From CALKHT01 sp964511575 (lineage in GTDB: Bacteria > Planctomycetota > Phycisphaerae > Phycisphaerales > Phycisphaeraceae): DNA of 64,000 bases. Every line of letters starts with the position of its first letter. Positions within the stretch are counted from its first letter, which is position 1. The translations under genes and the position numbers were made by a program. A model generated the notes under the pieces. The model ran no database searches, was not told the DNA's origin, and worked only from the letters and a program-made list of their open reading frames with translations. Location of the stretch: contig CAZEFM010000003.1 in the NCBI GenBank assembly GCA_964511575.1, positions 29,173-93,172 of the forward strand. The letters are read 5' to 3'. Positions 49,099 through 57,996 of the stretch are shown here, piece after piece.

Positions 49099-50895
49099 TC
49101 AGTGAGCGGCCGCGGGTTCCACAGTCGCCGCATCGGTCTCAGCAACATCGTCAGCGACCAGACGAACGAGCACTTCGGCTTCCTCAAGCGTGCGACAAAG
49201 TGCGATCCGACCGGGCTCATCCACGATGCCCGCACGGCGGAGCACCTCCGCGGGTTGTGGCTGCACACCTGCAAGAACAACAAACGTCCGATTGCGCTGC
49301 AGCTTGCGAATCGCTGACTCGAGCGCCACCAGCGCGGTGACGTCCATCGAGGGCACAGCACCCATGTAGAGAATGACCGCTGTCGCGTGACGGGCGGTGG
49401 TGGTGAGCGTGCTGACCGCTTTTTCCGCAGCACCGAAGAACATCGGGCCCGCCACCTCATACAGCAGAATGCCCGGCGGAAGCGGTGCAACCAGTTGCGG
49501 GTGCTCGCCATCGCTCAGTCGCACACTGGCGATCTCGGCCATGCGACGCATGAACAGCAGCGCCGCCAGTACGACGCCCACACTCACCGCCAGTACCATG
49601 TCGAAGATCACCGTCAGCGCAAAGCAGGTGACCAGCACCACAACATCGCTCACCGGCGCAACGCGCAGGATGTGACCGAAGTGTTTCACCTCGCTCATGT
49701 TCCATGCCACCATGAGCAGCAGCGCCGCCAGCGACGCCATCGGCAGGTAACCCAGCACCGGCGCAAGCAGCAGCACCGTCACCAGCACGAACGCGGCATG
49801 GACCATCGGCGCGATGGGCGAGCGTGCCCCGGCGCGAATGCCCGTGGCGGTGCGGGCGATCGCGGCAGTAGCGGCGAAACCGCCAAAGAACGGCGCAGCC
49901 ACATTGCCGACGCCCTGTGCGATCAGTTCGACATCCGGGTCGTGCTTGCGGCCGGTCATCCCGTCGGCGACCACCGCACAGAGCAACGATTCGATCGCCC
50001 CGAGCACCGCAATGGCGATGGCTGGGGGAATGAGCGCCTGCACCAGTTCGAACGAGAGCGTCAGCGGCTCGCCATCGGGGCCGGGCAGGAACCACGGCAA
50101 CGTGAAACCGGGCGGCGTCTGAGGAATACCGGGCCGCTCCACGCCTTCGGTTAGGTAGGAGAACTTGCTGTTGATGGTCGCAACGGTGAAATCGGGGTCG
50201 ACCAGATGCGCCAGGTACGCACCGATGCCGGCGAGGCTCAGCGCCACCAGCGGCGCGGGCACCTTGCGGGTGATGCGCGGCCAGACGATCAGCACCGTCA
50301 GTGTGGCCACCCCGATCGTCACATCGGCCCATTGCAGCGAGGGCATGGCCTCGGCGAGGGCGGCGATGCGTTCGATGAAGTGGTCGGGCGACTTCGCCAT
50401 CTCCAGGCCGAGGAAATCCTTGACCTGCAACGTTGCGATGACAACGGCGATGCCACTGGTGAATCCGGTGGTGACGGGGTGTGGGATGAATTGGATGAGC
50501 CGTCCGAGCCGGGCAGCCCCCATGAGGATGAGGATGAGGCCGGCGATGGCGGAGGCGAGCGCCAGACCACCGATGCCGTACTGCGCGGCGATGGGGGCGA
50601 GGATGACGACGAACGCGGCGGTGGGTCCGGAGACGCTGGTGCGTGCCCCGCCGAGCAGTGCGATCAGCCCGCCTGCAACGATGGCGGTGTAAAGGCCGTG
50701 CTGTGGGGGAACGCCGACGGCGATCGCCAATGCCATGGACAGAGGCAGCGCCACCACGCCGGTGATGAGTCCGGCCATGAGATCGGCCTGGAAATCGGCG
50801 GCGCGATAGCCCTGAGCAAAGGTTTCGCGCAGCGCAGTGGCGAAACGCAGTTGCAGCCTGGGCAAGGCAGCGAAAGCGGCAGCGTAGCGTTTCAT
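49099..50895 (-). CDS. SulP-family anion transporter with STAS domain
   Basis: A 598-residue inner-membrane transporter. Signature segments: DLMAGLITGVVALPLSMALA, GVPPQHGLYTAIVAGGLIAL, SVSGPTAAFVVILAPI, FIPHPVTTGFTSGIAVVIAT and AIAVLGAIESLLCAVVADGM, with GQGVGNVAAPFFGG-type motif. The C-terminal STAS domain begins near residue 470 (GEHPQLVAPLPPGILLYEVA, MGAVPSMDVTALVALE). SulP proteins carry sulfate, bicarbonate or C4-dicarboxylates (DauA). The substrate is not decidable here. Confidence 0.92.
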   Translation of the reverse strand: MKRYAAAFAALPRLQLRFATALRETFAQGYRAADFQADLMAGLITGVVALPLSMALAIAVGVPPQHGLYTAIVAGGLIALLGGARTSVSGPTAAFVVILAPIAAQYGIGGLALASAIAGLILILMGAARLGRLIQFIPHPVTTGFTSGIAVVIATLQVKDFLGLEMAKSPDHFIERIAALAEAMPSLQWADVTIGVATLTVLIVWPRITRKVPAPLVALSLAGIGAYLAHLVDPDFTVATINSKFSYLTEGVERPGIPQTPPGFTLPWFLPGPDGEPLTLSFELVQALIPPAIAIAVLGAIESLLCAVVADGMTGRKHDPDVELIAQGVGNVAAPFFGGFAATAAIARTATGIRAGARSPIAPMVHAAFVLVTVLLLAPVLGYLPMASLAALLLMVAWNMSEVKHFGHILRVAPVSDVVVLVTCFALTVIFDMVLAVSVGVVLAALLFMRRMAEIASVRLSDGEHPQLVAPLPPGILLYEVAGPMFFGAAEKAVSTLTTTARHATAVILYMGAVPSMDVTALVALESAIRKLQRNRTFVVLAGVQPQPAEVLRRAGIVDEPGRIALCRTLEEAEVLVRLVADDVAETDAATVEPAAAH

Positions 50896-50982
50896 AGAAC
50901 AGGTCGCCGCGGCCAAAACAGACCACGGCGACGAAGCAACTGAATCATAGCTGGGGCAAGGGGCGGTGCAAGGGCGGAGTGG

Positions 50983-51014
50983 GGTGATTTGGTGAGGTGG
51001 TGATTTGGTGAGGG
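50983..51014. repeat. 16-nt tandem duplication, TGATTTGGTGAGG family
   Basis: GGTGATTTGGTGAGGT (50983-50998) is followed directly by GGTGATTTGGTGAGGG (50999-51014). Related words occur at 530-582 and 4448-4547. A CCCGGG hairpin (51042-51047 with 51057-51062) lies beside it. Confidence 0.7.
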
Positions 51015-51218
51015 GGGAAGGGGTGAGGTCTGGAGTTAAAGCCCGGGATAGCTGTCCCCGGGTTCTAAAATAGGCAACTCGTCCCAAACATAATGCAAAA
51101 ACTGTTGCACGACGCGCCGCCGCGAGGTCGGCGCGCGGATGACCCTTGTGGTGAAGGGATTAAGTCGCGTTCGCGGCACGTCGATATCACTTCACAGTGA
51201 ACACGCAGGAGGGAACGC

Positions 51219-52118
51219 ATGAGCCAGGTATCCACATCGACTGAGGCGGTGCAGCCGGACGATCTGCTGGTGAAGCAGGCGGTTCAGGAGATTTCGCACA
51301 TCGCCACGCTTCCGGAGGTCACACTCAAGATCATCCAGTTGGTGGAGGATCCTGAGTCGACGGCTCAGGATCTGAACCGCATCATCAGCAACGACCCGGC
51401 GTTGGGAGCCCGCATTCTGAAGGTGGTGAACAGCGCGTTTTACGGGCTGCCGGGGCAGATCGGATCGATCAACCGGGCGATCGTGCTGTTGGGCCTGAAC
51501 GCGGTGAAGAACATCGCCATCGCGGCATCGCTGGCGAAGCTGTTCCGTGGCGGGAAAATCTGCCCCTCGTTCAACGCGCGCGACCTGTGGACCCACTCCA
51601 TTTCGGTGGCGACCGGCACACGGCTGCTGGCGGACAAGGTGGGGTTGGGGCTGCCGGACGAGGCGTTTCTCGCCGGGCTGATTCACGACATCGGCATCAT
51701 GGTCGAGGTGCAGGCACGGCGAAGCAAGTTCGTCGAGACAATGGAAAAGCTTGATCTCGATCCCAATCTGCACATGCGCACGGCGGAAACGCAGACGATC
51801 GGCGCCAATCATGAACAGTTCGGCGCGGCGTTGTGTCGGCTGTGGAAGTTCCCCTCGAGCTTTGCCTATGTGACGGGGCATCACCACAACCCCGGTGAGC
51901 TGCCGGAGAACCATCGCACGCTGGCAAGCCTGGTGCATCTGGCGGACCTGGCGGCGGCGCGGAACGCGCTGGGATTCTCCCGCGACATCGAAGTCGCCGA
52001 GCCCGACAGCAACCTGCTCGACCAGCTCACGCTGACGACGGCTCAGTTCGAGGAAGTGCAGCGCATCCTGCCGGACGCGACGCAGGAAGCCAACAGCCTG
52101 CTGTCCAGTGAAATTTGA
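51219..52118 (+). CDS. HDOD-domain signalling protein
   Basis: A 299-residue cytoplasmic protein made of one HDOD domain (HD-like without full catalytic set): ISHIATLPEVTLKIIQLVED, IISNDPALGARILKVVNSAF, INRAIVLLGLNAVKNIAIA, LWTHSISVATGTRLLADKVG and AFLAGLIHDIGIMVE. The conserved HD pair of true phosphohydrolases appears as LIHDIG, so residual metal binding is possible. HDOD proteins act as adaptors in c-di-GMP, motility and stress signalling. No output domain is fused. GGAGG-type ribosome-binding site precedes ATG 51219. A strong terminator follows at 52255. Confidence 0.92.
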   Translation: MSQVSTSTEAVQPDDLLVKQAVQEISHIATLPEVTLKIIQLVEDPESTAQDLNRIISNDPALGARILKVVNSAFYGLPGQIGSINRAIVLLGLNAVKNIAIAASLAKLFRGGKICPSFNARDLWTHSISVATGTRLLADKVGLGLPDEAFLAGLIHDIGIMVEVQARRSKFVETMEKLDLDPNLHMRTAETQTIGANHEQFGAALCRLWKFPSSFAYVTGHHHNPGELPENHRTLASLVHLADLAAARNALGFSRDIEVAEPDSNLLDQLTLTTAQFEEVQRILPDATQEANSLLSSEI

Positions 52119-52131
52119 TGAGGCATGGTGA

Positions 52132-52200
52132 GGCTTGAGGGGTGAGGCCCGAGGCTTGGAGGCGCAGCGTCCCCTGCCGCCCCCTCCCCCTCGCGCCCTA
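52132..52200. repeat. Purine-rich GAGGCTTGAGGGG phrase repeat
   Basis: TGAGGCTTGAGGGGTGAGGC and CCGAGGCTTGGAGGC are followed by a pyrimidine-rich block (CCCCCTCCCCCTCGCGCCCT) near 52180. The two halves are roughly complementary and lie between the HDOD gene and its terminator. Confidence 0.4.
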
Positions 52201-52254
52201 CGCTCTCGGCCCTTGCTCCGCCCTACCCAACCAAGCGTCTCTCTTTTCCCTCCG

Positions 52255-52290
52255 GGCGACGATTCGCAAGAGTCGTCGCCTTTTCTTTTT
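52255..52290 (+). terminator. Rho-independent terminator after the HDOD gene
   Basis: GGCGACGA (52255-52262) pairs with TCGTCGCC (52273-52280) around a 10-nt loop, followed by TTTTCTTTTT. Confidence 0.8.
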
Positions 52291-52394
52291 CGACGGCTTG
52301 TGGTATCTTGCTACCTCCTGAACCTGCGTGTTCACCCGGGGATGGGGGCACGCGCGGCGTATCCAGACAATTCGGAAGATAGGAAGGCAGGAAG

Positions 52395-55300
52395 ATGCGA
52401 CGAGCACGACTACGTCAAGCGGTGGCGATTCTGTCGACGTTCATTCTTTCCGTGTGCGTCACCAAAGCCGAGACTTTCGTCTGGACCGACGGGGGCGACA
52501 CACCAGCCTGGGACGAACTTGATTTCGATCTCTTTGGCTTCCGCTATCCCAACTGGTCCAACCAGACACTCAACGATCATCTGCCGGGTCCCGGCGACAC
52601 GATCGTCATCGCGATGTTCCAGAGCGATGAAGGATTGATCGACCTTGGCCAAACGCGCACCGTGGACGCCCTGGTGATCAACACCGGCACCTACTTCGAG
52701 ATGCGAAACGGCGAACTCGTACTGTTGGATGGCAACATCTCGCGCAATTCGGTGCCCGGTTCCGCCAATCATCTGATCGCCAGCAACGTCACGCTGCAAC
52801 AGGCCGGGCTCCTGTGGATCAACAACCCCGGGTTCCTGCACATCAGCGGCAAGCTCACCGCGGCGAACGGCTTCACCAAAACCGGCGATGGCGACCTCGT
52901 CCTCAGCAACGTCAATAACGACATCGACGGCGTGGTCACCCTGCAACAGGGTAAGCTGCGTATCTCCCCTTTTCAGAGCGGCTACGTCATTGACCACGCG
53001 ATCCACTTCAATCCGTTTGCCAACACGGCCGCCACGCTGAGCATCACGGAAAACATCACCGCCACGGGAGCGATTACCACATCCGCGCCGATCCACGGCT
53101 GGGCGGTGCTCGATGTCGCGTCCGGCAAGGTGTTCAATGCGGCAGGCGGATTGGGCGGCTCCGGACGCATGACCATTGCCGGCGGGGGCACGGTACGCAC
53201 CCAGTTCGCCTCGGCGGCAATGCTCTGGGTGAGCAATACCACGCTGGAAGTCGACGGCACGATCGGCCACGGCACGGGCATCTACCTGGAAAACGGTGTC
53301 CTCCGCGCGATGCGCGACATCACCACGCAGGGCACACTGCACACCTACGGCTCAAGCAGCGTGATCGACACGGGCGCGCATCGCGTCGCCTTCGGCAACC
53401 TCGCGGGACCGATGCCGCAATACACGCTGGTGAAGCGCGGTTCGGGCACGCTGGCAACGCCGATCACGTCTGCGATGGGAGGGGTGCGTCTGGAAGCGGG
53501 GACGTTGGAAACGGCTGACTTCCACCGCATCGATCAGTTGACGTTCGATGGTGGCACGCTGCGGACGCTGCCCTACGCCGGGACACGAACTCTTTTCGCG
53601 ACGGTCAACGGCGGCGGCGGTGCGATTGAAACCCCCACCGATGCTTCGATCACGCTGACGCTCGCGGGCAGCGGCCATTTCGCCAAAAGCGGTGCGGGTC
53701 GCCTGACGATCAGCGGACATGCGAACACCTTCACCGGCGGCCTGACAGTCGACGCGGGCACGCTGGCGATGGCGCTGTCCAGTCGCAGCGGGGCTGCGTG
53801 GGCGCGGGTGATGCCCGGGGCAACGCTTGTGCTGTCGCAGGCGTTGCAATTCAACGACAACATGCCTTACGACATCGGCGGGACGCTCGAACTGGTCAGC
53901 CCCCTCGCCGTGTCGCAGATGAGCCTTTTCGGATCAGGTGCCATCACCGGACCATCGACGCTCAACTTGCTCGATGGCGTTCAGGTGCGTGTGGATCAGG
54001 CCGGGTCGACCGCCGCGATTCACACCAACATCAGCAATCCGGGCGATCTGAGCAACCCGAATCGACCGCCCCTGAACTTTCACATCGCCTCCGGCAATTC
54101 GCGGCTGGACGTGTTCGGCGACATCAGCACGCTCACGCTGGTTCGCAAAACCGGGGCCGGCACGCTGGCGCTGCACGGCAACGGGCGTCTGTTCCCCGGC
54201 CTGCTCATCGAACAGGGCGTCGTGGAAGTCGCACAGGCCGAGGGCATCTTCTACGAAACCGATTACCTGGTGAACGATGGACTGCTTCGCTTCAACGGCG
54301 GCGTGCTGCGACTGATCGGCGATGACCTGCGGCTGCCCGGCGTGGTGCTGCAGGACGGAGGCGGCACCATCGACCTCAACAACCGCAACGCCCGCATCGA
54401 CGACTTCAAAGTCCAGGGGACGGGGCCTCTGACAGTCACCGGCGGGGGAACGCTGCGGCTGGGCGTTGCCAACGAGTTCAACGGCGACCTCATCCTGCAG
54501 GGTGCGGCACTGGAGATCGGCCACACCGCCGCATTGGGCGGCGAGGGCACACTGCACCTGAACGGCGGCATCATCCGCGGCGCAACATCACAATTCAGCC
54601 TCCCCGAACTGTTCCTGGCGACCACCTCCGGGTTCAGCTTCAACGTCCTCGAACTCAACGGCGCATCGGTTACCTCCCGTGAAGCGCTTCGCGGCCCGGG
54701 GGTACTCGGGGTCATCGGCGATGGCGTACTCAATTTCGTCGGCTCGGGGCTGATCAACACGCACGCCGGTTTTACCGTCGCCAACGGCGCGACACTGCGC
54801 ATCGATACGGAAAGGCAACTCGGTGCACTGCCCGGCACGGTCGATGAACAGCACCTGTCGCTCAACGGCGGCGTGCTCGACACCGTCGGCAGCTTCACGA
54901 TTGCCGCCAACCGCGGCGTGCGCATCGGGGCGAACGGCGGAACGATTCGCGTCAGCAACGGGCAGACGGTCACCCTCGCAGGCGCGATCAGCAGCCCAAC
55001 CGGCTTCACCCAAGGCGGGTTGACCGTCGATGGTGCCGGCACGCTGGCGCTCCTGGGCAACAACACTTACGTGGGCGGCACGCACGTGGTGAGCGGCACG
55101 CTGCAGATCCACGACGGCACGGCACTGTCCACGGGTGATGTCCTCATCGACGTGGGCGCGACGTTACGCAGCGCGGCCAACCCGACGCGGCCGGTGGTGG
55201 GCAACGTGATCAATCAGGGACTCATCGCCGGGCCTGAAGCGTTCTTTTTCGAGCCCGGGCTGGTGTTCACCGGCGCGGTCAGCGGCGCGGGCAATTTCAC

Positions 55301-55763
55301 GGGCAACGTAACATTTGCCGGCAGCTACTCGCCGGGCAACAGCACGGCCCAAATCGGCTTCGACACGCTCACGCTGGGCGACACCAACACGCTCATCATC
55401 GAAATCGCCGATGCATCGGATTACGACCGGCTGATCGCGACCACGGCAATCACGATTGACGGTGTGATCGATATCCGTTTCCTCGATGGGTTCGTGCCGG
55501 AGGCGACGGATGTGCTGACGATCCTGTCCGCCCCGATGATCAGCGGCCACTTCAGCAACGCCCCGCCGACCGTCGTGGACCTGGGCGGGGGGATGGCGGT
55601 ACTGCGACCGGCACACATGGTCGTGGGCGATATCGCGTTCGAACTGGACTATTTCGCGGCCGACGGGGTGGCACTGCGAAACTTCCGCGTGATTCCCGAG
55701 CCGGCGACCCTGCTGATGCTCATTGCCGGGGGCACGCTGCTGCTGCGACGGCGGGCGGCCTGA
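52395..55763 (+). CDS. Autotransporter-repeat (beta-solenoid) protein with PEP-CTERM sorting signal
   Basis: An 1122-residue surface protein. Signal peptide (AVAILSTFILSVCVTKAE) is followed by a beta-helical body made of autotransporter-associated repeats: FTKTGDGDLVLSN, FAKSGAGRLTISGHANTFTG, LVRKTGAGTLALHGNG and TVDGAGTLALLGNNTYVGGT. The C-terminus is a classical PEP-CTERM tail: VIPEPATLLMLIAGGTLLL followed by RRRAA. There is no outer-membrane beta-barrel, so export is likely Sec then exosortase, possibly with the type II system. Such proteins are common in planctomycetes and Verrucomicrobia. Function unknown; adhesion or sheath formation is usual for this fold. Confidence 0.9.
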   Translation: MRRARLRQAVAILSTFILSVCVTKAETFVWTDGGDTPAWDELDFDLFGFRYPNWSNQTLNDHLPGPGDTIVIAMFQSDEGLIDLGQTRTVDALVINTGTYFEMRNGELVLLDGNISRNSVPGSANHLIASNVTLQQAGLLWINNPGFLHISGKLTAANGFTKTGDGDLVLSNVNNDIDGVVTLQQGKLRISPFQSGYVIDHAIHFNPFANTAATLSITENITATGAITTSAPIHGWAVLDVASGKVFNAAGGLGGSGRMTIAGGGTVRTQFASAAMLWVSNTTLEVDGTIGHGTGIYLENGVLRAMRDITTQGTLHTYGSSSVIDTGAHRVAFGNLAGPMPQYTLVKRGSGTLATPITSAMGGVRLEAGTLETADFHRIDQLTFDGGTLRTLPYAGTRTLFATVNGGGGAIETPTDASITLTLAGSGHFAKSGAGRLTISGHANTFTGGLTVDAGTLAMALSSRSGAAWARVMPGATLVLSQALQFNDNMPYDIGGTLELVSPLAVSQMSLFGSGAITGPSTLNLLDGVQVRVDQAGSTAAIHTNISNPGDLSNPNRPPLNFHIASGNSRLDVFGDISTLTLVRKTGAGTLALHGNGRLFPGLLIEQGVVEVAQAEGIFYETDYLVNDGLLRFNGGVLRLIGDDLRLPGVVLQDGGGTIDLNNRNARIDDFKVQGTGPLTVTGGGTLRLGVANEFNGDLILQGAALEIGHTAALGGEGTLHLNGGIIRGATSQFSLPELFLATTSGFSFNVLELNGASVTSREALRGPGVLGVIGDGVLNFVGSGLINTHAGFTVANGATLRIDTERQLGALPGTVDEQHLSLNGGVLDTVGSFTIAANRGVRIGANGGTIRVSNGQTVTLAGAISSPTGFTQGGLTVDGAGTLALLGNNTYVGGTHVVSGTLQIHDGTALSTGDVLIDVGATLRSAANPTRPVVGNVINQGLIAGPEAFFFEPGLVFTGAVSGAGNFTGNVTFAGSYSPGNSTAQIGFDTLTLGDTNTLIIEIADASDYDRLIATTAITIDGVIDIRFLDGFVPEATDVLTILSAPMISGHFSNAPPTVVDLGGGMAVLRPAHMVVGDIAFELDYFAADGVALRNFRVIPEPATLLMLIAGGTLLLRRRAA

Positions 55764-55781
55764 ACGCGGGCACAAGCTGGA

Positions 55782-55812
55782 CCCCGGCTGCGGGGATGGC
55801 GAGCAGCCGGGG
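55782..55812. terminator. 10-bp hairpin after the PEP-CTERM gene
   Basis: CCCCGGCTGC (55782-55791) and GCAGCCGGGG (55803-55812) pair perfectly around an 11-nt loop. No T tract follows. Confidence 0.5.
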
Positions 55813-55902
55813 CAACGGAGCCGCGTCTGCCCTCATGGGGGAGCGCGGCGCCGGCGGTTCGCCGCAATTCGCCGCCCTCTGCCACATTTGCAGCCACTTC
55901 GG

Positions 55903-55908
55903 TACAAT
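55903..55908 (+). promoter_or_regulatory. -10-like box TACAAT before argG
   Basis: CGGTACAATCCCG lies 37 nt before ATG 55946; AAGGA serves as ribosome-binding site. Confidence 0.4.
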
Positions 55909-55945
55909 CCCGCGTTCCCAAACCGTACCGAAGGAATGCAACACC

Positions 55946-57208
55946 ATGGCCAAGGCCGCGACCTCCACGAACAATGACCCGAAGAAGATCGTCCTCGCCT
56001 ACTCCGGCGGGCTGGACACCTCCGTCATCCTCCCCTGGCTCAAGGAGCGCTACCCGGGGGTGAAGCTCGTCGCCTTCGCGGCCGAACTGGGCCAGGGCGA
56101 TGAACTGTCGGGCATTGAGAAGAAGGCATACGCCTCCGGCGCGGACGAGGTGGTGGTCAAGGACCTGCGGCAGGAGTTTGCCGAGCAGTTCTGCTTCCCC
56201 ATGCTCAAGGCGCACGCGGTGTACGAGAGCGATTACCTGCTGGGCACGAGCATCGCCCGGTCGCTGATCGCCAAGCACCAGGTGANNNNNNNNNNGGTGA
56301 TGGTCGCCCACGAGACGAAAGCCGACGCGGTGGGCCACGGCGCGACGGGCAAGGGCAACGACCAGGTGCGCTTCGAACTCACGTACATGGCGTTGGACCC
56401 GAAGCTGAAGATCATCTCGCCGTGGAAAGATCCGCGTTTCCTGGCGGACGGACTGAACGACCGCGAAACAGCGATCGATTACGCCAAAAAGCATCAGATC
56501 CCCATCACCGTCTCCAAGCGCAAGATCTATTCGCAGGACCGCAACCTGTGGCACATCTCGCACGAAGGCGCGGAGATCGAAGACCCCGCCAACGAGCCGC
56601 TGGATCAGGTGTACACGATCAGCGTGCCGGTGAAGAAAGCACCGAACACACCCGAGTACGTCGAGGTGACGTTCGAACAGGGCGTGCCCGTCGCGATCGA
56701 CGGCAAGAAGCTGGCGGGACACGACCTCATCGCCCGCCTGAACACGATCGGCGGCCAGCACGCGGTGGGACAGACGGTGCTGGTGGAGAACCGGCTGGTG
56801 GGGATGAAGTCGCGCGGTGTGTATGAAACGCCGGGCGGCACGATTCTCTATGAAGCGCACAAGGCCTTGGAACAGCTTTGCCTTGAGCGTGACCTTTACC
56901 ACTACAAGCAGCAGATCGCGCTGCGGTATGCGGAACTGGTGTACAACGGCCAGTGGTATCACCCACTGCGTGAGGCGATGCAGGCGTTCATCGACCACGC
57001 CAACCAGGTGGTGACGGGCACGGTGAAGGTGAAGCTCTTCAAGGGCCGGGCAAGCGCGGTGAGCGTCACCTCGCCCAAGAGCCTTTACGACACGGAACTG
57101 GCAAGCTTCGCGATGTCCGGCTACGACGTGACCGCCGCCCGCGGGTTCATCGACCTCTACGGCCTGCCCATGAAGGTACGGGGGCTGAAGCAGAAGGTGA
57201 AGGCGTAA
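55946..57208 (+). CDS. argG: Argininosuccinate synthase (contains a 10-N assembly gap)
   Basis: This ATP-dependent enzyme joins citrulline and aspartate. KKIVLAYSGGLDTSVILPWL is the PP-loop, HGATGKGNDQVRFEL the second signature, SPWKDPRF, NLWHISHEGAEIEDP and the tetramer region follow. A run of 10 N at 56286-56295 is flanked by GGTGA on both sides. Merging that 5-base overlap gives the order Q-V-M-V-A-H-E and restores the normal 12-residue spacing to HGATGKGN. The intact protein would have 415 residues, normal for ArgG. So the gap is probably an artefact, not a mutation. Confidence 0.94.
   Translation: MAKAATSTNNDPKKIVLAYSGGLDTSVILPWLKERYPGVKLVAFAAELGQGDELSGIEKKAYASGADEVVVKDLRQEFAEQFCFPMLKAHAVYESDYLLGTSIARSLIAKHQVXXXXVMVAHETKADAVGHGATGKGNDQVRFELTYMALDPKLKIISPWKDPRFLADGLNDRETAIDYAKKHQIPITVSKRKIYSQDRNLWHISHEGAEIEDPANEPLDQVYTISVPVKKAPNTPEYVEVTFEQGVPVAIDGKKLAGHDLIARLNTIGGQHAVGQTVLVENRLVGMKSRGVYETPGGTILYEAHKALEQLCLERDLYHYKQQIALRYAELVYNGQWYHPLREAMQAFIDHANQVVTGTVKVKLFKGRASAVSVTSPKSLYDTELASFAMSGYDVTAARGFIDLYGLPMKVRGLKQKVKA
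56286..56295. other. 10-N assembly gap with 5-bp overlap inside argG
   Basis: GGTGA occurs at 56281-56285 and again at 56296-56300. Collapsing the Ns and one copy removes exactly 15 nt (five codons) and leaves a family-length protein. Confidence 0.8.
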
Positions 57209-57224
57209 AGGGGCACAGCCAGCG

Positions 57225-57701
57225 ATGAGCGGGGGCATCTTTGCAAAGCAGGAGCGATTGAAGCCATCGGCGATGGCGACGGTTGCGGAGCGTCGCTTCG
57301 CCGACGCCCAAGCGCTGGTCAGCACCGGTGACAACGCACGCGCCAACGGAGCGGCATACCTGGCTGGCTTCGCGATCGAGATTCTGCTCAAGGCTCGCCT
57401 TGTCGCCAAATACCCCGCCACTGCACGGAAGAGGTTTCGTGAGCTGGCGGATGATGAACGGGAAATATGGTCATTGATTTGGCGGCAGCACGATCTGGAG
57501 GCGATGCTTGCCAACCTGTCACAACTTGAAAGCGCATTGAAGGCACGCGGTGAACGCGACGGACGCGATCATCTGGCCGACCTGCGAAAACTCTGTGCCA
57601 CATGGACGATTCATGCACGCTATTCGACGCGTACAATGTCCATGACGGAAGCACAGCGAATTGTCGAACTGGTGCGTTCGCTGAAGGAGCTACTCAAATG
57701 A
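57225..57701 (+). CDS. HEPN-domain protein
   Basis: A 158-residue protein with the HEPN four-helix pattern: AERRFADAQALVSTGDNARA (part of helix 1), AAYLAGFAIEILLKARLV (helix 2), RQHDLEAMLANLSQLESAL (the HDLE signature) and TIHARYSTRTMSMTEAQRI (the ARY segment) with a final helix to the end. Classic HEPN proteins pair with a nucleotidyltransferase (MNT) antitoxin and can be RNases; the usual Rx4-6H catalytic pair is not clear (RDGRDH fits the spacing but may be coincidence). It lies 16 nt after argG and overlaps the next gene by four bases (ATGA). Confidence 0.72.
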   Translation: MSGGIFAKQERLKPSAMATVAERRFADAQALVSTGDNARANGAAYLAGFAIEILLKARLVAKYPATARKRFRELADDEREIWSLIWRQHDLEAMLANLSQLESALKARGERDGRDHLADLRKLCATWTIHARYSTRTMSMTEAQRIVELVRSLKELLK

Positions 57702-57952
57702 CCAGACAGGACGTTGACAAGCTCACGGATGCGTTGAAGCAGCGGTTTGAAGCGACGGTGGAAGTGGAGCAGGTGGGCCCGAACGGCCGATTCCGTTTTG
57801 CCGTGGTTTCTCCGCAGTTCCGCGATATGCCTCAACTCGATCGCCAGGACGCAATCTGGTCGGTGGTGGACGAGGCGCTGCCCCGCGAAGCGACATTGGA
57901 TGTCTCGCTGATCCTTGCCTACGCGCCGGAAGAGCTCGAGAAGACGGCGTGA
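57698..57952 (+). CDS. BolA-fold small protein coupled to the HEPN gene
   Basis: An 84-residue protein. By eye GRFRFAVVSPQFRDMPQLDR aligns with the BolA segment around HFKVVLVSDRF...LNRH without gaps, and the following helix (QDAIWSVVDEAL) and final strand (DVSLILAYAPEELE) also match BolA/KH-II layout. The histidine after the conserved arginine, a cofactor ligand in BolA, is Gln here. The ATG overlaps the HEPN stop as ATGA. Function unknown; an antitoxin or RNA-binding partner of the HEPN protein is possible. Similarity is by eye and needs a profile search. Confidence 0.6.
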   Translation: MTRQDVDKLTDALKQRFEATVEVEQVGPNGRFRFAVVSPQFRDMPQLDRQDAIWSVVDEALPREATLDVSLILAYAPEELEKTA

Positions 57953-57996
57953 TTCGCACGACGGAATGCGGCGTGCCCGTGACTTGAGGTGAAGCG

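Noticed and set aside
55649..57514. Long open frame antisense to argG
   Set aside because: It mirrors a conserved gene, crosses the N gap and has low-complexity Arg/His/Val content typical of GC-rich shadow frames.
57225..57701. Calling the HEPN protein a proven RNase toxin
   Set aside because: The usual Rx4-6H pair is not clearly placed at the expected helix, so activity is left open.
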